NCBI RefSeq assembly: GCF_033958435.1
Contig: NC_134138.1
Span: 29,418,598 to 29,482,597 of the forward strand
Direction of reading: 5' to 3'
DNA length: 64,000 nucleotides
From: Carettochelys insculpta
Taxonomy: Eukaryota > Chordata > Testudines > Carettochelyidae
Positions 23,462-36,881 of the stretch are shown piece by piece; positions within the stretch are counted from its first letter, which is position 1, and each line of letters begins with the position of its first letter. The notes under the pieces are model-generated. The model saw only the letters and a list, made by a program, of their open reading frames with translations, was not told the DNA's origin and made no database searches. The translations under genes were made by a program, and so were the position numbers.

Positions 23462-24172
23462 GGCTGCGTCTACACGTGCATGCTACTTCGAAGTAGCGGC
23501 ACCAACTTCGAAATAGCGCCCGTCACGTCTACACGCGTCGGGCGCTATTTCGAAGTTAACTTCGACGTTAGGCGGCGAGACGTCGAAGTCGCTAACCTCA
23601 TGAGGAGATAGGAATAGCGCCCTACTTCGACGTTCAACGTCGAAGTAGGGACCGTGTAGACGATCCGCGTCCCGCAACGTCGAAATTGCTGGGTCCTCCA
23701 TGGCGGCCATCAGCTGGGGGGTTGAGAGACGCTGTCTCTCCAGCCCGTGCGGGGCTCTATGGTCACCGTGTGCAGCAGCCTTTAGCCCAGGGCTTCTGGC
23801 TGCTGCTGCTGCAGCGGGGGATTCATGCTGCAGGCACAGGGTCTGCAACTCATTGTCGGCTCTGTGGATCTTGTGCTGTTTAGTGCAAGTGTGTCTGGGA
23901 GGGGCCCTTTAAGGGAGCGGCTTGCTGTTGAGTCCGCCCTGTGACCCTGTCTGCAGCTGTGCCTGTCACCCTTATTTCGATGTGTGCTACTGTGGCGTGT
24001 AGACGTTCCCTCGCAGCGCGTATTTCGATGTGGTGCTGCGCAACGTCGATGTTCAACATCGACGTTGCCAGCCCTGGAGGACGTGTAGACGTTATTCATC
24101 GAAATAGCCTATTTCAATGTCGCCACATCGAAATAGGCTACTTCGATGTAGGCTTCACGTGTAGACGTAGCC
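23462..24172. mobile_element. 711-bp young MITE, copy B, nested in the Harbinger relic
   Basis: The ends GGCTGCGTCTACACGTGCA and TTCACGTGTAGACGTAGCC are inverted, with GTT at both flanks (23459-23461 and 24173-24175). It is the reverse-orientation sister of 13924-14633 and shares most of its interior. The clean duplication shows it inserted into the left part of the Harbinger relic upstream of the transposase gene, so it is younger than that copy. Confidence 0.9.
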
Positions 24173-24193
24173 GTTCAGTGTTGTGAGGCCATC

Positions 24194-25970
24194 ATGCATC
24201 GCAGCAGAGTTTTTGTTAGTTACTGGCAGAGAAGGAAAAATCACAGGTGGACAATACTGTTAGTGATATGCACAGCAGCAACTTGCCACTGCATTTGGCT
24301 GTCAGAGAGCACCTGTACAGGGTAGACCACTTTTGGCCTACGGAAACCAGTAATCTTTGGTGCGGTCACAGTGTTGTGGAGGTGTGGAATGAAAACCAGG
24401 GGCTACAGAACTTCAGGGTATGCAAAGCACATCAGTCATCTTGACCTGTGTGCTGAGCTGGCCCTTGAACTTTAGTGCAGGGACACCTCAATGACAGCTG
24501 CCCTCTCAATAGGGACTACTAACTACTACTTAATCCTTGTACTCCGCTTGGAGCATAAGTCATCTACAAGTTTCCTCCACTTCACTGTCTTGTGACAACA
24601 TTTCTAGCTGGTCCAGGAGTACCCTGTTTGTTGTCCTTCAATCTCAGTGGACCTTTTCCACATTGTCTGAGGTCTTCCTCTTTTGCATTTTCCTTGCGGG
24701 TTCCACGTGAGACCGTGACAGACTATGCCAAATGATGGTTTTCTGAGAGTGTGGCCTAACCAGCCCCACTTTCATTTCTTTATTTCAAAGTCAATTGGTT
24801 CTTTGTCCTGCTCTGTTCCAAAGCTCCTCATTTGTGACAAAGTCGGGCCATTTGCTGTGAAGGATGTTCCTCGGGCATGTGTTAATGAAAGTCTGTAACT
24901 TGTGATTTGAAGACATTTTGGTATGCCAGGTCTCATATCCATACAAAAGGACACCCTTCACGTTTGTGCTGAAGATCCGCAGTTTTGTCTTTGAAGATAC
25001 TATTTGTGAACTCTGTATGGGGTAAAAAGTCTTGAATGCAGCTGTTGCTTTCCCTATCCTGGCATTGATATCCTTATCTGTTCCTCCATCTATGCCCATA
25101 ATACTCCCCAAGTAGGTAAACTGCTCCATATCTTCCAGGTCATCCCCTTCCAGTGTGATGAGAAGCATGTGGGGATTGTTGAGTAGAAGCTGGTGACGCC
25201 CTTGATTGCTACCGTTCAGTTGCAAATCAGTTCAGAGTGGGGAAATCTACCATCAGCACAACACTTTTGCAAGTGTTCAGGACAATAAATCACATGTGGA
25301 TGGGAAATGTGGGGTGACATAGTGACTGGCGCTGCAGAGATGGACTTCATCTGTGGTGGGGCAATCAATAGCACACATATTCCAGTTATTGTGCCAGCCC
25401 ACATTGCCACTGAATACATCAGTCGTAGGGAGTATTTCTCGGTATTTCACAGACATAAATGTAGGGTGGTCTGGAAAGGAGCATGACACATGCATCTTCA
25501 GGAAACTGCCCTGTACAGAAGGCTGCAGGCAGACACTGTTTTTTCCAGACTATAACATTCCAGTGGTGATCCATGGTGATCCTGGATCATGAAATCTTAC
25601 ACAGGGTACCTGGACAGCAGTAAGAAACGGTTCAACAACAAGCTGAGCTGATGCTATATGGTAGTTGAATGTGCATTTTTGGTAGACTGAACAAAAGAGG
25701 GAGGTATCTCTACATCAGGCTTGATCTTGTGAATGCTTATGTCCCCGTGGTTGTAGCCACATGCTGTTGCTTACACAGTCTGTGGGAAAATAAGTGTTTG
25801 CTCATGGGTAAAGCAATGACACACAGCACTTCGGGGCGCAGTTTGAGCAGCCAGACACTGTGGCTGTCACAGGAGTCCATAGGATCACTATTAACATCAG
25901 GGAAGCTTTGAGGAACCACTTGGACAATGAGAGGCACTGGAATGTCTCTCTTTTGGGGTTGCTTCTTTGC
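24194..25970 (+). pseudogene. PIF/Harbinger DDE transposase pseudogene
   Basis: The intact family protein is a nuclease that cuts at the element's ends and works with a Myb-like partner. Here only fragments remain in shifting frames. An ATG at 24194 opens MHRSRVFVSYWQRRK. The N-terminal region then continues with HFWPTETSNLW and VVEVWNENQGLQNFR. A LINE (24512-25144) splits the gene. Downstream are YRSVANQFRVGKSTIS (DNA-binding/helix-turn-helix-like segment), GAINSTHIP (first catalytic region), DINVGWSGKEHDT, VVIHGDPGS (second catalytic Asp), VVECAF (third catalytic Glu), LDLVNAYVPVVVATCC and a C-terminal INIREALRNHLDNERH. The first catalytic Asp of the family's AIDGTHI motif is Asn here. Several stops and frameshifts add to this. 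The first exon-like boundary and the end near 25970 are approximate. Confidence 0.87.
24512..25144 (-). mobile_element. LINE 3' fragment inserted in the transposase gene
   Basis: The minus strand encodes the region after the RT domain of a non-LTR retrotransposon: DDLEDMEQFTYLGSIM, then GTDKDINARIGKATAAF, KTKLRIFSTNVKGVLLYG and FINTCPRNILHSKWPDF. Downstream is the KWGWLGHTLRKP-like tail, ending in a GTAGTAGTTAGTAGT-type 3' end at 24512. The flanking sequences CCCTCTCAATA (24501-24511) and CCCTTCCAGTG (25145-25155) differ only by transitions and are a plausible 11-bp duplication. The transposase frame resumes on the far side (KHVGIVE then KLVTP), confirming the boundaries. 5'-truncated; clade probably RTE-like. 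Confidence 0.8.
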
Positions 25971-26344
25971 TGTATCCTATGATTCTTCCTGAGTAACACA
26001 TTTCCTTGATTATAAGGGATGTGACAACCTTCAACTGGGGCTTGAGGAATTGTTTTGGGTTTTGGAACAGAAAATAAAGACATTGTACCCTTCAACACTT
26101 TGCCTGTATTGATCACGGCAAGTCATTGTCACGCACCTAGCCTGAATGTTTGCTGGTAAGGGATGGTTAGAATTAGGCGAAAAGCCTCAAAATGGTGCAT
26201 AGGTCCAGCTGTCATAGTCACAGCAGTGATGGGGTGTGGAGCGTAGTGGAAAATAAACATTCCAAGACAGGTTAAAGGAGTGTGCGTGTGCGGATATAGA
26301 GGATGGACTTCTGGAAGAAGAATTCTGTATATCTTGCCAAGGAA

Positions 26345-28040
26345 GCCGATGCCAGTTCTATTCACTTTGCATCTTTATTAAACACCTCAATATCTTTGTT
26401 TGATCTTCCATGACCTTGTTCATCCAGTCATTGGCATCTTTTCTATCTTTCATCTGCTTCTGTCCACTTGCATTGATGAATGTTGCAAAACATCCCTCAA
26501 AACATCTTCCATACTCTTCTTTGGTCTCCTCAGTTGATGCAGTCTGTCTGCAGGAGAAGTTTTCTGGCTTGTCAAGCTGTCCTCTGCAACTTAATGTAAC
26601 AAAAGAGGGATTGTAAAATTCCTGCCTCTGGTTGAAACATGTCACTAAAAAGCACATTTAGCAACTTAAACTGCCATTTTTCCTCTAACACTAGAGTAGG
26701 GTGGGAAGCCCCTAGGACCACAGCTTGCCTGGATTCAGCCCCTGAGGCTTGGGACTCCCCTCTCAGCATCCAGGCTCTGGTGGGTGGGGGCTGTGGAGCC
26801 CGTGGAGCCCCAAAACTCATGGGCCAGATTCAGCAGGAATGGTGCTGCTGCCCTTCCTCCTCACCTTCCCCTGGCTGCGGGAACGACAACATAGTGTTGC
26901 ATGGAGGGAGGCTTCTCTTGCCGCTCTAATTCGCCAGAATTTCAGCCAATCAGAACATCAGGGAAGTGATGGCTGGGAGCAGCAGGAGAAAAGCCTCTCC
27001 AGGGAACTTTTCTCTCCCCAGCCAAGGGAGGGGGAGTGGCAGTGTGTGTAAGTAAGTCTCCCCCGACCCCATTGCCCAGACCCCAACCCCCAACTCATTC
27101 CTGCACAGACCCCCCCCCGAGTCCTACCATGGTCTAGCACCCCTCTCCTCACCCCAACCCCACCTCAGCCAATTCCTGTACCCTCCCTCTCTCCCATCCA
27201 GAACCTCCATGCCCACCTGCTCCTGAACCCTTCCTCTCATCCAGACCCCAAACAACTACGACCAGCCTACTTGTGCACCCTCCCTCCTGCTCAGTCCTCG
27301 CACCTACTGCCCAGCAGCCCATTCCTGCCCCCCCGCATTTTGGTCCCACCCTGGGCCCCCAGAAGAGTAAGCATGACCTGGGGGAAGCCTTGAACCTGTC
27401 CCTACTTCTGCACCCCTCTTTGCCTTTGGTCTGGAGCATGAGGGGAGTTGTGTCTCAGTCAGGGGTCACTTGTGTGCGGGTTTTGTTTTGGGGGGAATTG
27501 TTTTGCTCTATGTTTCTCATTTTTATATGGCCTCCAACTAATTTTTCTGTGTGTCAGTGGCCTCCAATCCAAAAAGTTTTCCCACCACTGCTTTAGAGCT
27601 ACATAGAGACTTCTGTAGTCATTGTGAACATGCTGAGTTTGGGGAATGGGCTAAGGGAATGTGAGCCCCAAGTCTTCATTTAGTTCTGGCTCTTCATCTA
27701 AAAGGTAATCCTCTGGGGTCAGTCCTGTTTGTTCTGACTTGGTGACTTCAGAAGTATCCATGAGATGCTTGGTGGTGGATCTGGGGCTATCATCCAGGAT
27801 TGTGTCCAGTTCTTTATAAAAATGACTTGTCTTGGATGCAAGTACCAAAATGGCATTTTGCCTCCCTCACCTTGCAGTATGACTGCCTCAGCTACTTTAT
27901 ATTTGCTCTGCACTGCACCATATCCCGATCGTATTCCTTCTCACACAAGGATTGAGAAATGTGGCTGTATGTGTCTGAGTTCCTACAGGTCACTCACAGC
28001 TGTAACTGCATTGGTTTCTCTCCCCACACGCTGATAGGAT
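26345..28040 (-). pseudogene. Harbinger Myb/SANT-like accessory protein, broken
   Basis: Harbinger elements encode a second protein with a Myb/SANT-like DNA-binding domain that guides the transposase to DNA and the nucleus. Read on the minus strand from about 28040, a decayed SANT-like segment (AVSDL.ELRHIQPHFSIL with stops) leads into HFYKELDTILDDSPRSTTKH and LTPEDYLLDEEPELNEDLGL (27848-27651). After an hAT MITE insertion (26697-27590), the C-terminal region continues with EETKEEYGRCFEGCF and MNKVMEDQTKILRCLIKMQSE-like coiled-coil sequence (to 26358). Position after the transposase and opposite strand match the usual gene order. Assignment of the SANT domain is by resemblance and is less sure than the transposase call. 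Confidence 0.7.
26697..27590. mobile_element. hAT-like MITE nested in the Myb-like gene
   Basis: The left end TAGGGTGGGAAGCCCC and the right end AAGTTTTCCCACCACTG are inverted. The flanking 8-mers CACTAGAG (26689-26696) and CTTTAGAG (27591-27598) match at 6 of 8 positions, as for an eroded hAT duplication. The GC-rich interior has tandem-like 'ccccaaccccc' tracts and a GT-rich segment shared with 19768-20153. No coding content. Confidence 0.75.
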
Positions 28041-28512
28041 CCAGAAACTCTGCAGTGGTCCAAGCAGAAGAGCATTTGGCATGCTAGCCAGCCCTGATCA
28101 GCTGAGAATATGCTACGAGAGCACTCCATGCTGATCCACCCAGCAGCAAATGGATTTCAAAAGTACCTGGGGCTTTCAAGTGGAAGAAGGGGTGGATTGC
28201 TGTGTAGCTGACTCCAGGGCAGCAGAGGTCAAAGTGCTTCCTAGGGTGGTGAACTGGTCATTGTCGGACACATCCTGGAGTTCAGTAAAGGCAAACAAAG
28301 CCTCCTGTGATAGTCACTGTATGACTTTTGATGGTAAAGATGGGGGGAGGGACGGGGCAGAAGGAAAAAACCCTTCACAGAGGTGGAAGTTTTTGTTGCC
28401 AAAACTGGATATTTTTTGCAACTTTTATCGCATTGTGGTGTGAATCGTTTCGGGGTTTTGTTGTCAAAAAGGGGCTTTTGTTACAAAACTTGCTGATGTA
28501 GACACATCCTAA

Positions 28513-29304
28513 CTGAAGTATGGGTAATGGTTTCTGCTATGACTAAGAGAAGCAGTCATGGGCATGTGCCTTGCCCATGTGATGATATAGGAACATTTGA
28601 CCAGGTCAATATCTTGGAATACCAGTGTCTTTCCTCTGGATAGTGTGGAAACCAAGCTTGGAGACAAAGTTCCTACCATATGCAAAAGCTATCTGTATGT
28701 GTGCTGGAAGGAGCTTGAGGGACTATCACAGCTGTGCAGTGTAAAGGGAGGAAGATGGATCAGGTGAGCTCAATGGTACCTCATTTTCAAGTGGCACCCC
28801 AGGGAGAACCCATCACAAAATCCAAAGATGCAGATTTAATTACGAAAAAGCAAAAAATCAGTCAAATTAGTAAGCAAATGAAGCCTAACTTAGAGAGAGC
28901 TTGGTGCTTACATACTTGCATGAACTTGAGAAGCGAGGACCCCTTTGGAAAGGAGAGAAGGGCTTCAGTGGGCTTTGGGGCTCTTTCTTGGCCGATCCAC
29001 CAACACCAATACTTGAGGGGTAAAAGGATCTGGGAAGTTTTCTGCCTCCCATAAGATAAAAGCATCGGAAGCACCATCACTGCTGTTGCTTTAAGTTGTG
29101 ATTTTCTGGTAGAAACAGGTGCTTTAGTGTCTGTCTTACCACCATGTACTCCTGTCTGTCTCTCAGTTTAGGATTTACATTACGGTGGAGTCCAAAAATC
29201 AGATCAAGGTCCCACTGTATTAGGCATTGTAATAACACAAGTTAATTCATTCCCTGTATGGAAGTGCAAATAGTCTTATATGTGTAAATTTAGCATGGTC
29301 CGCA
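28513..29304. other. Intronic sequence, nothing recognised
   Basis: No repeat terminus or recognisable protein segment, though several short frames exist. Confidence 0.5.
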
Positions 29305-29918
29305 TTATGGGTAGGGTTGTACCATGTAAAACACCTCACAGATCATCTATGCAGATTTCATAGAGAAGACCAGCTTTTCTCAAATTGAGGGTTCTGATCC
29401 AAAAGGGAGTTGCATGGGCTTAAAATGCTATTTGAGAGAGGCCACAATATTGTGACCCTTACTTCTGCACTGCCTTCAGAGCGAGGCAGTTGGAGAGCAG
29501 CAACACTTGGCTGGATGCCCACCTCTGAAGGCAGTGTCCCTCCAGGAGCAGTGCTGAGGTGATGGTGGCAATAAAATTACCACCACTTCTGCATTGCTGC
29601 TGGTGGTAGCTCTGCCTTCAGAGCTGGGCTCCTAGCCAGCTGTCACAGTTCTATAGCTACCTGGTTCTGTATGTAGCACAGCCACCAGGAGCAGCATAGA
29701 AGTAAGGGTGGCATTACACAACACACCCTCCCCAACAATCGCTTTGCGAGTCCCACCACCACCACCGCACACAACTCTATTTTGAGTCAGGACCCCTATA
29801 ATTACAACATTGTGAAATTTCACATTTAAATTGCTGAAATCACAAAAATTGTGATTTTTACAGCCCCTATGGCCATGAAATTGATCAAAATAGACTGTGA
29901 ATTTGGTAGGGTCCTAAT
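29305..29918. mobile_element. Dispersed MITE-like repeat
   Basis: I recognise the right part on the plus strand as a reptile dispersed repeat, with 'aaattgtgatttttacagcc', 'atggccatgaaattgatcaa' and a GAATTTGGTAGGGTCC end. The middle has inverted GC-rich blocks (TTCTGCACTGCCTTCAGAGC and partners). The termini are not cleanly paired, so class is uncertain. Confidence 0.45.
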
Positions 29919-32519
<2,601 letters not shown>

Positions 32520-32907
32520 CAGTGGTGTCCACTAGGCATTTAAGGATTGCCACAGCCCTACCCCCTCGCCCCTCAAGCCAGGCACCCCACCCACCTCCCC
32601 ACAGAACCAGGCACCCCCTCTAGCTGATGGTGACTCACCAGGGTTACCGCCGCCACTCTGGAGCTGATAGGCCATGTGAGCGGCACCGCGGCTGGTGCCA
32701 TGTTAGGTCCTGCAGCTGGCACTGCAGCTGGAGCAGTGCTAGCCACTCCAGGCCACAGCTGGAGCCACTGCTGCCGCTGCCGTCATGCACTTGTCCCGCC
32801 AGTTGGAGAGAAGTGTGGATGGAGCAGGTGGCGGGCAGTCCATTTCACTGCATCTTGGTGTCCAGTTTGCCACATGTGGCGAATGGGAAACATATTGGAA
32901 ACCGCTG
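32520..32907. mobile_element. hAT-like MITE relic with GC-rich core
   Basis: The left end CAGTGGTGTCCA and the right end TGGAAACCGCTG are inverted with two mismatches, in the CAGNGGT style of hAT ends. The flanking 8-mers do not match. The core shares CATGCACTTGTCCCGCCAG-type sequence with 7335-7812 and more loosely with 3767-4436. Confidence 0.6.
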
Positions 32908-34212
32908 CTACATTTGAAGCAGCTTAAGAAATTATACTTGTTCTAGCTCACATTCAGCTGGTGCACTGAAGGATGGTCGTCATGGCAATCAGAGGGGTGG
33001 GGACAACTTAGCTTCCTCAAGTACGTGCCCATCCATGACCCCAGGCACATGCTGGGTCAACTAACCTGCTCACACTGTCATGGCTGCTCTCCTTTTTCAG
33101 CATGCCAGCTGGATGAGAGTTCATGCAAGTATGTCTCCCTACGTTGGGAATCACAGTCCTAGCTCAAAGTGACAGTCCCACAGTGACTAATGGATGTTGA
33201 CACTGGACGTTTGTCTGAGACTGACTGATTCTGAAAATATAGGATGAACCAGGCATAGCATTGTTTCTCAACAAATCTTACAGAAATGAGATAAAACAGA
33301 GAGGTAGGGATTGGTACTCTGTTTTGGCACAGCTAAATCAATGCTTAAGGTTTGAGAACTAAGAAAATGTTATTGGAAACCAAATTGACTACAGCCCTTT
33401 TTTGTTAAAACATAGCGAGTGCTAAGAGTTTATATGGATGAAGAAAAAAATGCACTGGATGGAATTAGCATTTTAAAAAAATTAACTAAAAATATTAAAT
33501 GGACAGAGTTTAACAATTTTTAAAGAAATCTAAAATAAAAAATAATGTAATAAAATAACACTGTATTTTTGCAAGTGATCAGGTTAAGAATCATGATGTG
33601 ATCTTCAATACGCATTTTCCATGAAAAGCCATGTGTCTGTTGAATACGCAGCAAAATTTGTTCACTCCCCCTCTCACCACTGCCCCGTCTTCTCAAGCTG
33701 TGTCTAAATTTATCCTGCAATAGCTTAGCAACAGCAGCTCATATCTTCATAACCGCAAGCCCTTATTAAAGTAATGTCCTCTTAGTATTTACTCGGTCTG
33801 CCAGAAATTTGTAGCTGTCAAAGAGTTCAGAGCACGCCTTTATCCTAATGAGGATTGCATCTGTGCTCTAACACCTTCTCCCTTTTAGGGATTCCACCTC
33901 CATACCTTAAGTAAGAAGGCGATCATGGTGGCCTCTGGAGTTTGAAATTATTCAGGATAATTATGTGAGAGAAAAGCTTTACCCTCATTGCACAATTTGG
34001 ATGCTACTTAAAGGAAGGAGTTAGGGCATAAAGTTCACAAACCACTACCTGAAGTTATTCAAAGTGTAGCCTGGCCTATGAATAGTCAGATCCTAATCCA
34101 AAACAATTCAGTGAAATCAGTGGAAACGCTTCCATTAACTACGGTGAACTTGTGATCAGATCCTCAGTGAGGTTAGGATCCAGTCAAAGAACACTGCGGA
34201 GTAGAAAGAAGC
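32908..34212. other. Intronic sequence, mostly unrecognised
   Basis: AT-rich around 33400-33570. One member of the short palindromic family is at about 34086-34180. Otherwise nothing recognised. Confidence 0.5.
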
Positions 34213-34743
34213 ATTTTCTTGTCAGTCACTCGATAATGAGTAGGACGTCTTCATGTCACCTGCCTCTTTGTGAGTCCATTGATGGCTGATTAGTGCAATT
34301 CTGGATTTGTAGATCTTATCAGAGAAGGGGCAGGAGTTAGTAGTGGTTGCGGGGGGATGGAGCAGTTTCTGACACTCTTTTCTTCTTCTCCACCTCTCTT
34401 CATCTGCACTATGGTGGGACCTCACAAATTACGCCACCCCCTCCATTGGGGATGGTTTTGGGTAAGGTTCTGCCAAGTGTCGACGCTGATGCTGCACTTC
34501 TTCTTCATGTATACCTGCGACATGTCCTTATATTGCTTCCACTGGACTGCAGAGTTCCTCTGTCCTTCCTCAAATTTGTAAAAGAGAATCTATTTTGGGG
34601 GTGCTGATCGACATCTGAACCACGTGACTAGTCCAACAAAATCATTGATGAATGATGGCTTCAACGTTGGTCATGTTCAACTCTTCCGGGATGCTAGTGT
34701 TCATGTGGCTATCCTCTCAAGAGATATTAAGGATTTTCCTGAG

Positions 34744-36881
34744 TCTTTCTTCTCACCCACAATTATTTCCAGTTTGGGGACAACTTATACCTCCAGATTA
34801 GCGGCACTGCTATGGGCACCTGCATTTCCCCACAGTATGCTAACATTGTTATGGCAGAGTTAGAACAATGATTTCTTAGCTCTCGTTCCCTCTTACTCCT
34901 CCTTTACTCATGCTATATCGCTGACATCTATATAATTTGGACCCATGGTAAAGAGACTCTGGAAGAATTCCACAGAGATTTTAACAACCTTCACCCTACA
35001 ATCAATCTGAGCCTTGACTACTCCAATGTGAGAGAGACATTTCCTGGACACCGCAGTACAAATCACTGATGGTCACATTGACATCACTCACTACCGGAAA
35101 CACACTGCCTGCTGCAGTTACCTACATGCCTCCAGCTTCCATCCAGCAAACACCATTTATAGTCAAGCACTTAAATACAATAGCATTTGCTGTGATCCTG
35201 CTCACAGAGATTGAAAACTTCAAGACCTCTACCAAGAATTCATAAAACTCAATTACCCACCGGGAGATTGACAGGGCCGGACAAATGCCCAGAAACCAGC
35301 TACTTGAGGATAGGCCTAAGAACATCAATAACAGAACACCACTTGTCATCACCTATATCCCCCAGCTCAAATGCCTGCAACAATTCATTAAAAACTTACA
35401 ACCTATTCTAGATTGTGATGCCACACTCCGGAAGATCCTAGGTGACAGGCCTGTCCTTTCCTATAGATAACCTCTTAACCCAAGAAAGGTTCTCACTAGC
35501 AATCATAGACAACACCACAGTAATACTAATCCTGGAACTTTTCCTTGCAATAAACCCTGCTGCCAGATATTTGTCCAGATATTTTTTTCTGGGGATACCA
35601 TCACTAGACCTAGCCATGTTAGTTACAAGATCAAGCACTCATTCTCATGTACCTTGATCAATATTATATATTCCATTATGCGTCAACAGTGCCCCACCGC
35701 TATGTATATTGGACAGACTGGGCAAATTCTTCACCAAAGAATGAATGGACACACAGCAGACATCAGGACTCTCAATACAGATAAACCATTCAGTGAACAC
35801 TTCAGTGGAGTGGGCCATTCTGTTAAAGACCGGAGAATTTTTGTCTTAGAACAATGAGACTTTAAAAACAGATTACATAAATAAATTTGTGAATTGGAGT
35901 TCATATTAACATTCGACACATTAATACTTAGTATTGTGGCAGGGTCAGTCTCATTCCTGGGTCCCAGGTCCTCCTTTCAGTCCACTGGCCCCACCATGTG
36001 AGCCCCATTACCCTTGCTTGGGGCAGGGGGGAACCCAGTCCCCACCCACTCATTCCGGGTTCCAGCCCAGGAACTCTGGATGGCCGCTCCCAGAAAGGGC
36101 TGAATCCCTTTGCCCTTGCCCCCGCAGCTCCTCTCCCTACGCCACTTCCCCAGACAATTCCCCCTGATGCCTCCTTCCGCTAGTGGTAGCCGTGGCAGCA
36201 AGTCCCCTCCTTTGTTTGGTTCTTCCAGCTGACCAATTCCTCACAGTCTATGGTTGAGCTTCAGGCCTCCCCTGGACTGGGGCAGTCCAGCCCCCTGGGT
36301 TGCTGAGGCTCCTCTCCGCTCCTCTTTTGTGGTCACTAGTGTTCCTCTGAGTCTCCTTCCCTTTCTTCACTCCCCTTCCAAACTCTCCTTAATTACCCTG
36401 CCATTGCCCTGCATGGAGAAGGGCTTATAAAGGTAGCCGTGAGTGGGCTCAGCTGGCCCTAATTGATTTAGGGCAGCCTACTCCTCAGCTGCTCCCACTT
36501 TGATTGTCAGCTCCATCTCTGCTGTTTTTACTCCTGTCTTTTCCTCTCTTGGCCCCACCCTGCCACAGTATGAACAAAGACAACAATTACCTCTCGCATT
36601 GCAAGGACTGTTTCCTTTCCTTTGATGCTCATAATTATCTCAGGCAAAACACTTAAGTCCCCACCTCTCCCCACCTCCTTCAGTCCTATGCACTTGATTT
36701 GTCAGTTTTTATTGCAATTTTTGTTTTGGACCTCTGTACTGGAAATGCTATTGACCTGATGAAGTGGGTCTGTCACACGAAAGCTCATCACTGAATAAAT
36801 AATTTTGATAGTCTTTAAAGTGCTACATTTCTGCTCTTTTGTTTTGTTAGAATACAGACTAACATGGCTACAGAATCTGTT
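34744..36881 (+). mobile_element. Penelope-like element, 5'-truncated, with RT C-terminus and GIY-YIG domain
   Basis: PLEs encode a telomerase-like RT fused to a GIY-YIG endonuclease. Here the RT is cut in mid-palm. It starts at LYLQISGTAMGTCISPQYAN (34780-34840) and continues with the catalytic box as YIADIYIIWTHGKE, where the family motif is YIDD. Thumb-region segments follow: LQDLYQEFIKLNYP, NINNRTPLVITYIPQLK, LDCDATLRKILGDRPVLSYR. The GIY-YIG domain reads CPTAMYIGQTGQILHQRMNG then PFSEHFSGVGHSVKDRRI (35690-35850). The tail contains CTGATGA (36756-36762) and GAAA (36779-36782), a hammerhead core, and ends in CTAACATGGCTAC. AGGATTTTCCTGAG (34730-34743) and AGGATTCTCCTGAG (36882-36895) form a 14-bp duplication with one mismatch, fixing both ends. 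Frameshifts and an inserted LTR make it dead. Confidence 0.92.
35935..36567 (+). mobile_element. Probable solo LTR of an endogenous retrovirus-like element
   Basis: A 633-bp block starts TGTGGCAGGGT and ends ACCCTGCCACA, giving the TG...CA ends of an LTR. GTAT flanks it on both sides (35931-35934 and 36568-36571), a 4-bp duplication typical of gammaretrovirus-like (class I) elements. It interrupts the PLE downstream of its GIY-YIG region, and the PLE sequence resumes afterwards. A TATA-like TTATAAAGG lies at 36425-36433, suiting an LTR promoter. No internal coding region is present, consistent with recombination to a solo LTR. Orientation is inferred from the TATA box. The alternative is a TIR element, because the ends are also inverted for about 10 bp. 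Confidence 0.62.

Larger units (their letters stand above)
23086..28509 (+). mobile_element. PIF/Harbinger DNA transposon relic, near full length
   Basis: The left terminus GGGTATGTCTGCACTGCAAA and the right terminus (complement TGTGTCTACATCAGCAAGTTTTG) are inverted repeats. TAA lies immediately outside both ends (23083-23085 and 28510-28512), fitting the TWA target preference of the superfamily. Inside are the two genes expected of this class in divergent-from-ends, convergent arrangement: a DDE transposase on the plus strand (24194-25970) and a Myb/SANT-like protein on the minus strand (28040-26345). Three later insertions interrupt it: a MITE at 23462-24172, a LINE at 24512-25144 and an hAT MITE at 26697-27590. 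Removing them leaves about 3.2 kb. Both genes are broken, so the element cannot move by itself. Confidence 0.88.

Noticed and set aside
34624..34863. Plus-strand open frame at first read as the start of the PLE reverse transcriptase
   Set aside because: The sequence up to 34743 is the antisense of the LINE ORF2 tail, as shown by the 14-bp duplication at 34730-34743 and 36882-36895. PLE sequence begins only at 34744.
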